From contig NZ_CP114039.1 in assembly GCF_026965535.1 (NCBI RefSeq), positions 4,340,001 through 4,404,000 on the forward strand: a stretch of 64,000 nt of DNA, written 5' to 3'. A program made the translations under genes and the position numbers. Below are positions 49,287-58,782 of the stretch, in pieces. This DNA comes from Corallococcus sp. NCRR (GTDB lineage Bacteria; Myxococcota; Myxococcia; Myxococcales; Myxococcaceae). Under the pieces are notes generated by a model. That model was not told where the DNA came from. It searched no databases and was given only the letters and a program-made list of their open reading frames with translations. The first letter of the stretch is position 1. Each line of letters begins with the position of its first letter.

Positions 49287-50738
49287 TTAGCGGCGAGCGC
49301 GCCGGCGCAGGGCCAGGGGCACGAGCAGCCCCAGGAGCGCGGGCAGCAGGCCGGGGCTCGCGTTGCAGCCGCCGTCCTTGTCCTCGTCCTTGTCCTCGTC
49401 CCCGGACGGGTCCTGCTCCGGGCCCGCGTCCGGAACGACGCCCGCGTCCGTGGTGCCGGTGCCCGCGTCCATGCCGGTGCCGGTGCCCGCGTCCGTCGTT
49501 CCGCCGGTGCCCGCGTCGGTGCCACCGCCCGTGTTCGCGGGGCAGTCACCCAGCGAGTGCTCCAGCGCTCCCAGCGTGGCCGAGGCGGGCCGCGCACGAG
49601 CGCAGAAGTCCTCCGGCGCCAGCGTGTTGCGCGGGGCCGCGCCGATGAGCGACGACACGTCGCCCTTGAGCGTCAGGTCGCCCTTGAGCGGCGCCACGTA
49701 CCAGGAGGCGAAGGTGGTGGTCGTCACACTCGAGCGGTTGTTGCTCTGCGTGCCGGTGGCGCTGTCTCGGTTGCGGATGACGCCCGTCAGGACGTTGCCC
49801 ACGGCCTCACCGGTGGACGCGGCGTAGCGGTAGTCCACGCCCGTCGTGCCAATGAACGTGTTGAACAGCACGCGCGTGTTCGCGGCCTTGTTCAGGTACA
49901 CCGCGACGTCCGAGCAGTTGGCCACGATGTTGTTGCGGATGATGCCGTCCGTGTGCTCCGGCGAGCACGGCACGTTCGGGTCGAAGGCCGGCGCGCAGTA
50001 CTGATTGCCGGTGCCGCCACCGCCGAAGGACAGGCCGATGCGCGTGTCCCCCGCGGGGAAGTCCTTCACGCACAGGACGCGGTTGCGCTCGAAGAGGCCG
50101 CGCTTGCCGCCGCTCTTCATGAAGGCGCCGTAGGAGATGCCGCCCTGCTTGGAGAAGTCGTGCAGCTCGTTGTCGCGGACCACCCAGTCATCGCCGGTGT
50201 CGATGTTCAGCTTGTTGACCGGCGTGGACGTCACGCGCGCGCGCGTGTCGTAGATTTCGTTGTTCTCGATGAGACCCCGGTGCGGCATCTCCCACACGCC
50301 GCTGCCGTTCTGCGTCGCGTTCGCCTTGAGCTGCGAGTTGAAGTCGCGCACGCGGCTGTTGCGCAGGACGAAGTTCTCCGCGTGGCCGGTGACGTGGAAG
50401 GCGTGCTCACAGGTCTGGTCGTTGGAGCAGATGCCCTCCACCGTGAGCCCGTCGAAGGTCCAGTAGCGGCCGGACACCTTGAAGCCCTCCTGCGCGTTGA
50501 AGCGCACGACGGCCGCGTGGCGGTTCTTCGCGCGCACGATGATGGGCGCGGCCTGGGTGCCCTCCGCCGCGCAGGTGAGGTTCGCGTTGACGGTGTACGT
50601 GCCGTCCTCCAGCACGAGTTCGTCTCCGGCCTTCGCGGACGAGAGTGCGGTCTGGAACTCGGCCACGGTGGAGACGCTCTTCACGGCCGCGCCGCCCGTC
50701 AGGGGCAGCAGGAACAGGGCGAGGGAAAGGGTTCTCAA
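49287..50738 (-). CDS. Right-handed beta-helix protein with MYXO-CTERM-type anchor
   Basis: This 483-residue exported protein starts at the TTG at 50738 (MRTLSLALFLLPLTGGA), with GGGAG seven bases upstream. Residues about 25-390 form a parallel beta-helix like polysaccharide lyase family 6 or pectate-lyase-like proteins: GRYWTFDGLTVEGI, NFVLRNSRVRDFNSQ, GLIENNEIYDT and IIRNNIVANCSDVAVYL. A long Asp-Ala-Gly-Thr linker and a DEDKDEDKDGG run follow. The end is a Cys, a hydrophobic helix and RRRARR, the sorting tail typical of myxobacteria. It is probably surface-anchored and acts on, or binds, polysaccharide. Catalytic residues were not assigned. Confidence 0.85.
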   Translation of the reverse strand: MRTLSLALFLLPLTGGAAVKSVSTVAEFQTALSSAKAGDELVLEDGTYTVNANLTCAAEGTQAAPIIVRAKNRHAAVVRFNAQEGFKVSGRYWTFDGLTVEGICSNDQTCEHAFHVTGHAENFVLRNSRVRDFNSQLKANATQNGSGVWEMPHRGLIENNEIYDTRARVTSTPVNKLNIDTGDDWVVRDNELHDFSKQGGISYGAFMKSGGKRGLFERNRVLCVKDFPAGDTRIGLSFGGGGTGNQYCAPAFDPNVPCSPEHTDGIIRNNIVANCSDVAVYLNKAANTRVLFNTFIGTTGVDYRYAASTGEAVGNVLTGVIRNRDSATGTQSNNRSSVTTTTFASWYVAPLKGDLTLKGDVSSLIGAAPRNTLAPEDFCARARPASATLGALEHSLGDCPANTGGGTDAGTGGTTDAGTGTGMDAGTGTTDAGVVPDAGPEQDPSGDEDKDEDKDGGCNASPGLLPALLGLLVPLALRRRARR

Positions 50739-50864
50739 GGGGGGACTCCCGGTACGAAAGGGGGGCGCTGACGTTAGCGGATCCCCAGGCGGAGCAGGCA
50801 GCCGGGCGTGCGCAGGCATTCCGGGCGCTATGAACTCCGCCTTCGCGTGAACACCTGTCCCCTC

Positions 50865-51407
50865 ATGGCTCGCCAATCCAGAGGCTCGCGACGGGGACGG
50901 TCCATGCTCACGGTGTCCGCGCTCGCTGGAGTGCTGCTCATGGCCCCGGGCGCGTTCGCGCTGCCTTCACGGGGACAGCCGCTGCCGGAGTTCTCCGCGC
51001 GCGACCTGACGTCCGGCCAGCACGCGAGTGATGAGCTGAACGGGCGTCCCACCCTGCTGGTCGTCATCACCGACAAGGACGCGGGAGACCGGATGCGCGG
51101 GTGGTTCGATGCCGCGGACGCGCACGTGGCGGATTCGGTGCATCGCCAGTCGCTCATCACCCTCAAGCTGCCGTTCTTCGTCAGCGAGGGCGCCGCGCGG
51201 GGGAAGGCGAAGAACCAGGTGCCCCAGGCGTTCTGGAAGGACACCTGGATGGACAAGAACGGCGGCATGGCCAAGGCGCTGGGCCTCTCCCCCAGCGACA
51301 CCCCCTATGTCCTGGCGCTGGACGCGCAAGGACGGGTGGTGGCCAGCGTCCACGCCACCGTGGACTCGCCGGAGGCGCGGGCCATCTGGTCCGCGCTCCG
51401 ACGGTGA
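50865..51407 (+). CDS. Exported thioredoxin-fold protein lacking active-site cysteines
   Basis: This 180-residue protein has a signal peptide (SMLTVSALAGVLLMAPGAFAL). The mature part begins like peroxiredoxins (PSRGQPLPEFSARDLTSGQ) and continues through ELNGRPTLLVVITDKDAGDR, where a redoxin would place its CxxC or peroxidatic Cys; no cysteine is there. It ends with TPYVLALDAQGRVVASVHA. The start may be the ATG at 50865 or at 50904. It may be a structural or regulatory member of the fold. It converges with the DUF4476 gene. Confidence 0.65.
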   Translation: MARQSRGSRRGRSMLTVSALAGVLLMAPGAFALPSRGQPLPEFSARDLTSGQHASDELNGRPTLLVVITDKDAGDRMRGWFDAADAHVADSVHRQSLITLKLPFFVSEGAARGKAKNQVPQAFWKDTWMDKNGGMAKALGLSPSDTPYVLALDAQGRVVASVHATVDSPEARAIWSALRR

Positions 51408-51417
51408 CACCGGAAGG

Positions 51418-52104
51418 CTAGTAGCGCCCGCCGCTGTCGAGGATGGCCTGCAGCTGCTGCTTGTCGTTGGAGAAGGGGAACGCCTGGTACAGCTGGTAGC
51501 CGTTCTGCGGATCCAGCAGCGTGGGCCGCATCAGGCGCACCACCTCCAGCTTGTCATTGGAGAAGGAGAACTGCCCCAGCACCGACAGGATGTGCGTCAC
51601 GAGGAAGTTCTCGTTCGGGGCCACCTGCGACAGGATGCGCAGCTTCTCGCGCGGGAAGGACTCGCGCACCATCGCCGCGGTGATGTTGCGGAACTGCACG
51701 TCCGAGATGGGCCGCACCACCGGCGGCGGGGGCGGCATCGGCGCCGGCTGACTGACGACCACCGGGGGCGCGTCGTCCACGTACTCGCTCAGCTTGTCCA
51801 GCTCCTCCATGGCGTTGCGGATGCTGTCGCGGCCCTTGGCGTCCCGCGTGCGGGACATCGCGTCGCGCAGCGCCTTCTCCATCCGGTCGATGCGGCGCGC
51901 CATCTGCTCACGGTCGACCACGGCCTGGTTGCGCTGGGGCACCGGCTGCGGCATCGGCTGGGGCGTGGAGTGGCCCGGGGGCGGGGGGCGGCGGAACTCG
52001 GCGCCGCCAGCGATGTTGACTGAGTCCGCCGCTTTGGTGGGCGCCGTCTGGGCCAGGGCAGCGGCGGAGGACAGCAGGACGACGGCGAGGGTCAGGGCCT
52101 TCAT
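51418..52104 (-). CDS. Exported DUF4476 protein
   Basis: This 228-residue protein starts at the ATG at 52104, with AAGG nine bases upstream; an ATG at 52113 is the alternative. A signal peptide (LTLAVVLLSSAAALAQ) precedes a Pro/Gln-rich stretch, a helix (REQMARRIDRMEKALRDAMS), another Pro run, and the C-terminal DUF4476 domain (about 140-225) with its repeated FSNDKLEVVRLMRP and FPFSNDKQQLQAIL units. Proteins with this domain are common in myxobacteria and Bacteroidetes; the role is unknown. Confidence 0.8.
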   Translation of the reverse strand: MKALTLAVVLLSSAAALAQTAPTKAADSVNIAGGAEFRRPPPPGHSTPQPMPQPVPQRNQAVVDREQMARRIDRMEKALRDAMSRTRDAKGRDSIRNAMEELDKLSEYVDDAPPVVVSQPAPMPPPPPVVRPISDVQFRNITAAMVRESFPREKLRILSQVAPNENFLVTHILSVLGQFSFSNDKLEVVRLMRPTLLDPQNGYQLYQAFPFSNDKQQLQAILDSGGRY

Positions 52105-52215
52105 GGTGTGCATCCTTGGGGGTGTTCGTGCTTCGTCCCATATGACGGGACAGAGGCCTGCTCATTCAAGCCCCATCCCATCTTCCCCAGGAAGGCCCCG
52201 CCGTCAGGGCGTCCT

Positions 52216-52815
52216 TCAGCCGCGCTTGGAGAGGACCTGTCCGTCCGCGCCGAGTTCGTAGACGAGCGGCACGCCGGTGGCGAGCTCCAGGCCCACCACC
52301 GTCTCGCCGGACAGCTTGTCCAGGCGCATCACCAGGGAGCGGTTGGAGTTGCCGTGCGCCACGACGAGCACGTTCTTGCCCTGGCGCAGGTCGCCCGAGA
52401 TGGCCCGGTCGAAGAAGGGCAGCACGCGCTTCGCGGTCATCTCCAGGGACTCGCCGTTGGGGGGCGGCACGTCATAGGAGCGGCGCCAGATGTGGACCTG
52501 CTTCTCGCCGAACTCCTTGGCGGCGTCCGCCTTGTTGAGGCCCTGCAGGTCGCCGTAGTGGCGCTCGTTGAGGGCCGCGTCGCGGATGACGGGCGGGGTC
52601 TGCCCCAGCGTCTCCAGCAGGATGGCCAGCGTCTGTTGCGCGCGGCTGAGGGCGGAGGTGTAGGCGACGTCGAACTTCACGCCCTGGAGGGCTTCGGCGG
52701 CCTTGCGGGCCTCGGCGCGGCCCTGCTCGGTGAGGGGCACGTCCACGAAGCCGGTGAAGCGGTTCTCCAGGTTCCAGAGCGACTGACCATGACGGACGAG
52801 GGCGAGGATGGGCAT
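52216..52815 (-). CDS. gpmA: 2,3-bisphosphoglycerate-dependent phosphoglycerate mutase
   Basis: This glycolytic enzyme interconverts 2- and 3-phosphoglycerate. The 199-residue protein begins with the phospho-histidine motif [10 protein letters not shown] (His9), then [13 protein letters not shown], the [15 protein letters not shown] segment, [19 protein letters not shown] and [13 protein letters not shown] with the second active-site His. It is shorter than E. coli GpmA (about 250 residues) because a middle loop is missing, as in some other short GpmA proteins. Confidence 0.93.
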   Translation of the reverse strand: MPILALVRHGQSLWNLENRFTGFVDVPLTEQGRAEARKAAEALQGVKFDVAYTSALSRAQQTLAILLETLGQTPPVIRDAALNERHYGDLQGLNKADAAKEFGEKQVHIWRRSYDVPPPNGESLEMTAKRVLPFFDRAISGDLRQGKNVLVVAHGNSNRSLVMRLDKLSGETVVGLELATGVPLVYELGADGQVLSKRG

Positions 52816-52911
52816 GGCCCCCCTGCTAGCCCAACCGGGGGCGGGGGGAAAAGAGGCAAGCCCCGTCCACCCGCCCGGCCCGTCGTCTTGCGGCCACGCG
52901 GTGGGGCGCGT

Positions 52912-53172
52912 TCAGCCGGCGGCCTGGGTCTCCTGCTGGAGCCGCTCGCAGACGGCCGCCACGGCGCTCAGCGTGTTGAACAGGTCCACCATGCCCACCT
53001 GGAGGCCCAGGTCGTCCTCGATGCGGTTGGCCAGCATCGTGGCCAGCAGCGAGTTGCCCCCCACCTCCAGGAAGTGGTCCTCCGGGCGCACGGCGTCCAC
53101 TCCCAAGAGCTCCTGCCAGTACCCCGCAAGCCGCGCCTCCATGGGCGAGGGGACCGCGCTCTGTGTGCTCAT
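52912..53172 (-). CDS. Free-standing carrier protein (ACP/PCP)
   Basis: This 86-residue protein carries a thioester-bound chain on a phosphopantetheine arm. The attachment site is in FLEVGGNSLLATMLANRIED, with the Ser after GGN; GGNS is more like peptidyl carriers than fatty-acid ACPs. The helices around it (YWQELLGVDAVRPEDHF before, VGMVDLFNTLSAVAAVCERL after) are complete. It diverges from the PKS at 53309 through a 136-base region and probably serves the same pathway. Confidence 0.9.
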   Translation of the reverse strand: MSTQSAVPSPMEARLAGYWQELLGVDAVRPEDHFLEVGGNSLLATMLANRIEDDLGLQVGMVDLFNTLSAVAAVCERLQQETQAAG

Positions 53173-53308
53173 GGTGTGGGCTCCCTGGGTTGGATTCGCC
53201 GTAAATTGAGGAAAATAGAACTACCGCGTCAAGGCTGGGCGCGCCAGGGCAGGCAGGCGGGCTTCGTGTTTCCCCTGGGTCCGGACTTCCCTGGCAGGCT
53301 CGGGAGCC

Positions 53309-56300
53309 ATGGACCACGACGCGAGCGAGGCCGGGACGGCCGCCGGGGACGAGGACGTGCCCATGGCGGTGGCGGTGGTGGGGTTGGCGCTGCGCTTTCC
53401 GGGGGCGGAGGACGCCCGCCAGTACTGGCGCAACCTGGTGGGCGGGGTGGACTCCATCACGCGGCTGGACGCGGCGGGCCGGGAGCGGCTGGGGCTGCCC
53501 CAGGGCGACGAGTGGATCACCGCGGCGGGGGTGCTGGAGGAGGCGGAGTCCTTCGACGCGGCGTTCTTCGGGTACTCGGCGCGCGAGGCGGAGCAGATGG
53601 ATCCGCAGCACCGGGCGCTCCTGGAGTGCGCGTGGGCGGCGATGGAGTCCGCGGGGTACGCGCCCCGGGGTCAGCCGATGCGCGCGGCGGTGTACGCGGG
53701 GGCGGGCTTCACGACGTACGGGGGGCGGGACGTGGCCGCGGGCCTGGCGGGGGCGCTGGGGCTGTCCGGGGACTTCCTCGCCACGCGGGTGTCGTACGAG
53801 CTGGACCTGACGGGGCCGGCGATGACGGTGCAGTCGGCGTGCTCCACGTCGTTGGTGGCGTTGCACCTGGCCTGTCAGTCGCTGCTCGCGGGGGAGTGCG
53901 ACCTGGCGCTCGCGGGGGGCGTGTCCATCCGTACGCCGCAACTGGGGGCGCACCGCAACCAGGAGGGCGGCATCCTGGCGCCGGATGGGAGATGCCGGCC
54001 GTTCGACGTGAACGCGGCGGGCACGGCGGTGGGCAATGGCGTGGGGATGCTGGTGCTCAAGCGGCTGGCGGACGCGGTGGCGGACCGGGACACCATCCGT
54101 GCCGTCGTGCTGGGCACGGCGCTGAACAACGACGGGGGCGCGAAGACGGGGTTCGCGGCGCCTTCGGTGCAGGGACAGGCAGCCGTCATCCGCGAGGCGC
54201 TGTCGGTGGCGGGGGTGGCTCCGTCGGACGTGTCCTATGTGGAGGCGCACGGGACGGGGACGGCGTTGGGGGATCCGATCGAGGTCGCGGCGCTCAAGCA
54301 GGTGTTCCAAGGCGTGTCGCCGGGCGCGTGTGGGCTGGGCGGGGTGAAGAGCAACTTCGGGCACCTGGACGCGGCGGCGGGCGTGGCGGGGGTCATCAAG
54401 ACGGTGCTGTCGATGGAGCACCGCACGCTGCCTCCGACGCTGAACTTCACGAAGCCGCATCCGATGCTGGAGCTGGAGGGGAGTCCCTTCCAGGTGGTGG
54501 GGAGCACGCGTGCGTGGGACGGCCCGCTGCCGCTGCGCGCGGGGGTGACGGCGCTGGGGATTGGGGGCACGAACGCGCATGTGGTCTTGCAGGAGGCGCC
54601 GGCTCTTCCGGAGACGGATGCGCCCCGGCGTGGGGAAGAGGTGCTGCTCCTGTCCGCGAAGACGGAGGGGGCGCTGGAGCGGATGACCGCTGCGCTCGCG
54701 GAGCGTGTGCAGGGGGCTTCGGGCGCATGGCTCGCGGACGTCGCGCATACGTTGCAGGTGGGGCGTGCTCGCTTCCCGTGGCGCCGCTTCGTCGTGGTCC
54801 GCCAGGGTGAGGACGCGGCGGCGTTGATGGAGGGGCGGCCTTCCGCTGGTGCGGATGCGCCTCCTCGGATCCGTACTGTGTTCGACGAGGGAGAGTCTCG
54901 CGGCGTGGCCTTCCTGTTCCCGGGCGGTGGCGCGCAGCGGGTGAACATGGGCGAGGCCTTCCTTCGCGAGCCCGCGTTCCGCGCGGCCATTGATAGGTGC
55001 GCGGAGTTGCTTCGCGGTCCCATGGGCGCGGACCTCCGCGACATCCTCTTCGCGGGCCCCGAGCGCTTCGACGCGGCGGCCCGTGAGTTGGACCGGCCGC
55101 TGTGGTCCCAGCCCGCGCTGTTCGTCTGCGACTGGGCGCTCGCGCAGCTGTGGCTGTCGTGGGGCGTGAAGCCGGAGGCGCTGCTGGGGCACTCGCTCGG
55201 CGAATACGTGGCCGCGTGCCTCGCGGGGGTGTTCACGCTGGAGGAGGCGCTGGGCCTCGTCGTCGCTCGCGGGCGCTTGATGGAGGCGATGCCTCCGGGC
55301 GGGATGGTGTCCGTGCTCGCGCCCGTGGCGCAGGTCTCGGAAGTCGTGGGGCCGGCCGTGTCGGTGGCGGCAATCAATGGCCCGGAGACCTGTGTCCTCT
55401 CTGGCCCGTTGCCGGAGCTGGAGGCCGCTGAGCAGGCGCTGACGTCGCGGGGCATCGAGCACAAGCGGGTGCGCTACGCGCGCGCGGCGCACTCCTCCAT
55501 GATGGAGCCGTCCCTGGAGGGCTTCGCTCGGGAGGTGGCTCGAGTGAAGCTCCGCGCGCCGTCGCTGCCCGTCGTGTCCAGCCTCACCGGCCGGTGGCTC
55601 CAGGAGCGCGAGGCGACGTCGCCGGACTACTGGGTCCGGCACCTGCGGCACACGGTGCGCTTCTCCGACGCGCTGGGCTGCCTGCTGGAGTCCGGCGACC
55701 GTGCCCTGATTGAAGTGGGCCCGGGAACGACGCTCACCGCGCTCGCGCGGCAGCACCCGGCGCGCAAGAAGCAGCCCGTGCTGGCCACCCTGCCGACGAA
55801 GGGCGACGCGCCCGGGAGCGCCTTGTCCGCCCTGGGCGAAGCGTGGGCCGCGGGCGTGGACGTGGACTGGGAACACCTCCGGGACGGCGAGCGGCGCCGT
55901 CGCGTGGACCTGCCGACCTACAGCTTCGACCGTGAGCACTACAGCCTGGATGACGCCGCGCCGAGCCCCGTCCCACGCGATGCCATGGCGGCCCGGGCGA
56001 AGGCGACCGGGCCTTCGAAGCCGAAGGGAGGTGCTCCCCGTCGCGGTGAGCGCGTGGCACCCCGTGATGCCACGGAGCAGTCCCTGGCCGAGTGCTTCCA
56101 GACGCTGTTCCGCCTGGACGACGTGGGCATCCACGACGACTTCTTCGCGTTGGGCGGCGACTCGCTGGTCGCGCTCCGGCTGCTCGCGATGATCTCCGAG
56201 CGCTTCGGGAAGCGGCTCGCGCTGAGGGAGATGCTGACCGCGCCCACGGTGGAGTTGCTGGCGCGGAAGCTGGGCGGACGGGACGAAACCCGGTCCCTGC

Positions 56301-56980
56301 CGCCCGGGGTCGCGCTGCTCCAGCAGGGCACTCGCGGTCCGCCGCTCTTCTTCGTGCACGCTGCCGGAGGCCAGGCCGTGTTCTACCGGGACCTGGCGCG
56401 CGCCATCGACGCGGGCCGGACCGCCTACGCCTTCGAGTCCCGAGGCCTGGAGCCGGACGGGCCGCTGCACACGTCCGTCGACGAGATGGCGACGGCCTAC
56501 CTGGAGGGCCTGCGCGCGTTGCAGCCCGTGGGGCCTTATCTGCTGGTGGGCGCGTCGTTCGGCGGCGCGGTGGTCTACGAGATGGCCCGCCGGCTGACGG
56601 CGGAAGGCCACGCGGTGCCGCTGTGCGCGATGCTCGACACGCCGGGCCCCGGGGACATCGCCCGGGCCCGGGCGGGCGGGGTGGGCTTCGCGCAGGAGCA
56701 GGTCCTCGCGGATCCGGAGCAGCAGCGGCGCTACGTGCGCGTCTGGGAGGCGAACATGACGGCCCTGCGCGATTACGCCATGCCTCGCTTCGAGGGTGGC
56801 TCCCTCCAGTTCTTCCGCGCGGCGACGGTCATCGAGCACATGCCGAAGCACGTGGAGCTCGAATGGCTGGACTCGGGCGCGGTGCTCCGGGTGGAGACCG
56901 TGCCCGGCGACCACCAGTCGATGCTCACGGGAGGGAACGCCGAAGGGCTGGGCGCGAAGCTCGCGGCCTTCCTTCCGTGA
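53309..56980 (+). CDS. Type I polyketide synthase, KS-AT-ACP-TE
   Basis: This single-module synthase has 1223 residues. The ketosynthase (about 20-440) has Cys178 in VQSACSTSLVAL and the two His residues in EAHGTGTALGDPIE and KSNFGHLDAAAG. The acyltransferase (about 530-830) has its Ser in GHSLGEYVAA; its selectivity region reads ARAAHSSMMEP, neither the classic malonyl nor methylmalonyl form. The carrier site is FFALGGDSLVAL (about 950). The thioesterase has GASFGGAVVYEMA, LDTPGPGD and GDHQSML. There are no ketoreductase, dehydratase, enoylreductase or methyltransferase domains, so one unreduced extension and chain release is the likely job. Confidence 0.95.
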   Translation: MDHDASEAGTAAGDEDVPMAVAVVGLALRFPGAEDARQYWRNLVGGVDSITRLDAAGRERLGLPQGDEWITAAGVLEEAESFDAAFFGYSAREAEQMDPQHRALLECAWAAMESAGYAPRGQPMRAAVYAGAGFTTYGGRDVAAGLAGALGLSGDFLATRVSYELDLTGPAMTVQSACSTSLVALHLACQSLLAGECDLALAGGVSIRTPQLGAHRNQEGGILAPDGRCRPFDVNAAGTAVGNGVGMLVLKRLADAVADRDTIRAVVLGTALNNDGGAKTGFAAPSVQGQAAVIREALSVAGVAPSDVSYVEAHGTGTALGDPIEVAALKQVFQGVSPGACGLGGVKSNFGHLDAAAGVAGVIKTVLSMEHRTLPPTLNFTKPHPMLELEGSPFQVVGSTRAWDGPLPLRAGVTALGIGGTNAHVVLQEAPALPETDAPRRGEEVLLLSAKTEGALERMTAALAERVQGASGAWLADVAHTLQVGRARFPWRRFVVVRQGEDAAALMEGRPSAGADAPPRIRTVFDEGESRGVAFLFPGGGAQRVNMGEAFLREPAFRAAIDRCAELLRGPMGADLRDILFAGPERFDAAARELDRPLWSQPALFVCDWALAQLWLSWGVKPEALLGHSLGEYVAACLAGVFTLEEALGLVVARGRLMEAMPPGGMVSVLAPVAQVSEVVGPAVSVAAINGPETCVLSGPLPELEAAEQALTSRGIEHKRVRYARAAHSSMMEPSLEGFAREVARVKLRAPSLPVVSSLTGRWLQEREATSPDYWVRHLRHTVRFSDALGCLLESGDRALIEVGPGTTLTALARQHPARKKQPVLATLPTKGDAPGSALSALGEAWAAGVDVDWEHLRDGERRRRVDLPTYSFDREHYSLDDAAPSPVPRDAMAARAKATGPSKPKGGAPRRGERVAPRDATEQSLAECFQTLFRLDDVGIHDDFFALGGDSLVALRLLAMISERFGKRLALREMLTAPTVELLARKLGGRDETRSLPPGVALLQQGTRGPPLFFVHAAGGQAVFYRDLARAIDAGRTAYAFESRGLEPDGPLHTSVDEMATAYLEGLRALQPVGPYLLVGASFGGAVVYEMARRLTAEGHAVPLCAMLDTPGPGDIARARAGGVGFAQEQVLADPEQQRRYVRVWEANMTALRDYAMPRFEGGSLQFFRAATVIEHMPKHVELEWLDSGAVLRVETVPGDHQSMLTGGNAEGLGAKLAAFLP

Positions 56981-57024
56981 CCGGAGTGTGAGTGTCGGAA
57001 AATAATGGGGGCGGAGAATGCTTG

Positions 57025-58782
57025 TTAAGGTGTGCTGCCTCGCGTTTGGCTTCTCAGTCTCTCTACAGCGGATGAGATTGCATTGGTGTCTGAAGGCTTT
57101 GCGCCCCATTCTTTCCAGAAATCTCGTGTTGCGCTGTCGGGAGCGATTTTGGGTGCGTCGAGTTTGACTCTAGAGGGCAGAAGGATGGCGTCACCAAGAA
57201 GCAATGCCTCCCCTGTGTCAAGTAGAGGCAGGGCGCTAGTAAGCCCTGCGAGAGAGTCGGGCATTAATCTTCGGATTACGCCTTGGTCTGATTCGTTCGT
57301 GAGGCGCATTGCCAGGAAGTTGTTGCACTGGCTGAGGATGGTCTTGCTGACGTCTGATGGACGCTGACTCACGACCAATAGAGAAAATCCGTATTTTCTG
57401 CCCTCTTTGGCGATTCTTTCAAATGAGCCAAGGGCCTGTCGCTGTACTGCGTCAGCATCATCTTTCGTCGGAAGGTAAAGATGGGCTTCATCACAGAGTA
57501 GTGTAACTGGAGTACGCTTGCTTGGAGAAAGCCAGAACTGAACGTCGTAGAGGAGTCGAGCAAGTGTGCCGGTTACAACTGGCAATACATCTGCCGGCAC
57601 CTCGGAGAAGTCAATAATTTTGATTCCCTGCCCAGTAGGCGATCCAAGCAGGCGCCGAATCTGAATGGAAAGCCAGTCGTATTCGAGAGTCTCTTTGGGC
57701 GGCGAAAACATGAATCCATAGCGACGGTCGTCAAGTTTTGCTTCAAGTCTCGAAATGAAGCGAGTGAGTCGGTCTTCCCATTCGCCTTTGACGGGGCCTG
57801 TTTTTCCAGTGCCTTTGGTTTTATTGTCGGTGTCCAGCAGTGCCAAGAGGTCTTTGATGTCGTAGGGAATTGGAGAGTCGACTGTGAATGTCTTCTTGAC
57901 GTCGAGCTTGCTCTTGGTTTCGAGGGTTCTTCCTTTGAGTTCACGAGCGTGTAGGGTGAACCTAGAAGCTTGGTTAGGGGCATTCTGGTCACTGCGGTCA
58001 AGAATCATCGAGAGCATTTCGTCTCGATTGAGCAGCCAGTAGGGAAGAAATAGAGCGTCAGTTCCAGGGGTTTCCAGGTCTCCAGGACCGGCAATTCTCA
58101 GTCGAGTCCCAAAACCACCTTTGGTGGAATCGGCGAGCGGCGCATACTCGCCATGCATGTCGAAAACAATGATGTTTGGGTGCTTTAGCTTTGATGCTCG
58201 TTCAAGTATTAGGGCGACTGCCCAGCTTTTGCCTGCTCCAGTGCTGCCAAGAATGGCGGCATGCCGCTGGAAGAACTTGTCTCCACTGGCAATCGCTTCT
58301 GCAGTCCTGTCGGCGACGAAAACACCGAGTTTGAGTTGCTCGTCAGCCGATAAGCCAGACCCCAGAATGCTCATGAAGCGTTGCAGGTTGCCGCCTTCGA
58401 TGACATAGCAGTCTCTGTCGATCTGAGGAAAACTGTCGGCACCTCGCTTGAACGTGTTCAGCCTGTTCCCCTCGATCGTGCGGAACGTGCCGATAAGTAC
58501 TGCTTGAAGGAGATCTGTTGGTGCTGTCGTAAGCATTAATCCCTCCTCTGAGCCATCCAGGTCGGAGGGGAGGTCGGCGCGCGTGCTTCTGGTTACGCGC
58601 TCATTGATGGCTATTAGGTATTCTTGCTCGGTTGTTCCTCGGATTGCGACAAGATTGCCGATTCCAATGCGTGTTAAGAGCTTGGAGTTTGTAACGTCGA
58701 TTGCGACACGGCTTGTGTCGACGCCTGATACCACTCCAATTTTGTCGTCTTCTGTGAACTGCAAAGCCGCTTTTGTTGTCAT
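57025..58782 (-). CDS. HerA-type ATPase of a SIR2-HerA defence system
   Basis: This DNA-translocase-like ATPase has 585 residues. An N-terminal HAS-barrel (about 12-65, DDKIGVVSGVDTSRVAIDV) is followed by the FtsK/HerA core: Walker A GSTGAGKS (179-186), the HerA mark VFDMHGEY (207-214), Walker B VTLLCDEAHLYL (426-437), and VSQRPSDVSKTILSQCNN (471-488). It overlaps the SIR2 gene by four bases (ATGA), so the two are translated together. Base composition is clearly lower in GC than the flanking genes, with many AT-ending codons, a sign of transfer. In known SIR2-HerA systems the two proteins form one large complex. Confidence 0.9.
   Translation of the reverse strand: MTTKAALQFTEDDKIGVVSGVDTSRVAIDVTNSKLLTRIGIGNLVAIRGTTEQEYLIAINERVTRSTRADLPSDLDGSEEGLMLTTAPTDLLQAVLIGTFRTIEGNRLNTFKRGADSFPQIDRDCYVIEGGNLQRFMSILGSGLSADEQLKLGVFVADRTAEAIASGDKFFQRHAAILGSTGAGKSWAVALILERASKLKHPNIIVFDMHGEYAPLADSTKGGFGTRLRIAGPGDLETPGTDALFLPYWLLNRDEMLSMILDRSDQNAPNQASRFTLHARELKGRTLETKSKLDVKKTFTVDSPIPYDIKDLLALLDTDNKTKGTGKTGPVKGEWEDRLTRFISRLEAKLDDRRYGFMFSPPKETLEYDWLSIQIRRLLGSPTGQGIKIIDFSEVPADVLPVVTGTLARLLYDVQFWLSPSKRTPVTLLCDEAHLYLPTKDDADAVQRQALGSFERIAKEGRKYGFSLLVVSQRPSDVSKTILSQCNNFLAMRLTNESDQGVIRRLMPDSLAGLTSALPLLDTGEALLLGDAILLPSRVKLDAPKIAPDSATRDFWKEWGAKPSDTNAISSAVERLRSQTRGSTP

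Noticed and set aside
53203-53232. Leftward promoter for the carrier-protein gene (TTGACG at the complement of 53227-53232)
   Set aside because: The best -10 at proper spacing matches the consensus at only two of six bases.
52826-57109. A 1427-codon open frame on the minus strand opposite the PKS
   Set aside because: It is the antisense shadow of the PKS in GC-rich DNA; its product is low-complexity and Arg/His-rich, while the plus strand has clear domains.
57369-58001. Small minus-strand frames inside the HerA gene as separate genes
   Set aside because: They overlap the HerA frame fully and lack ribosome sites or families.
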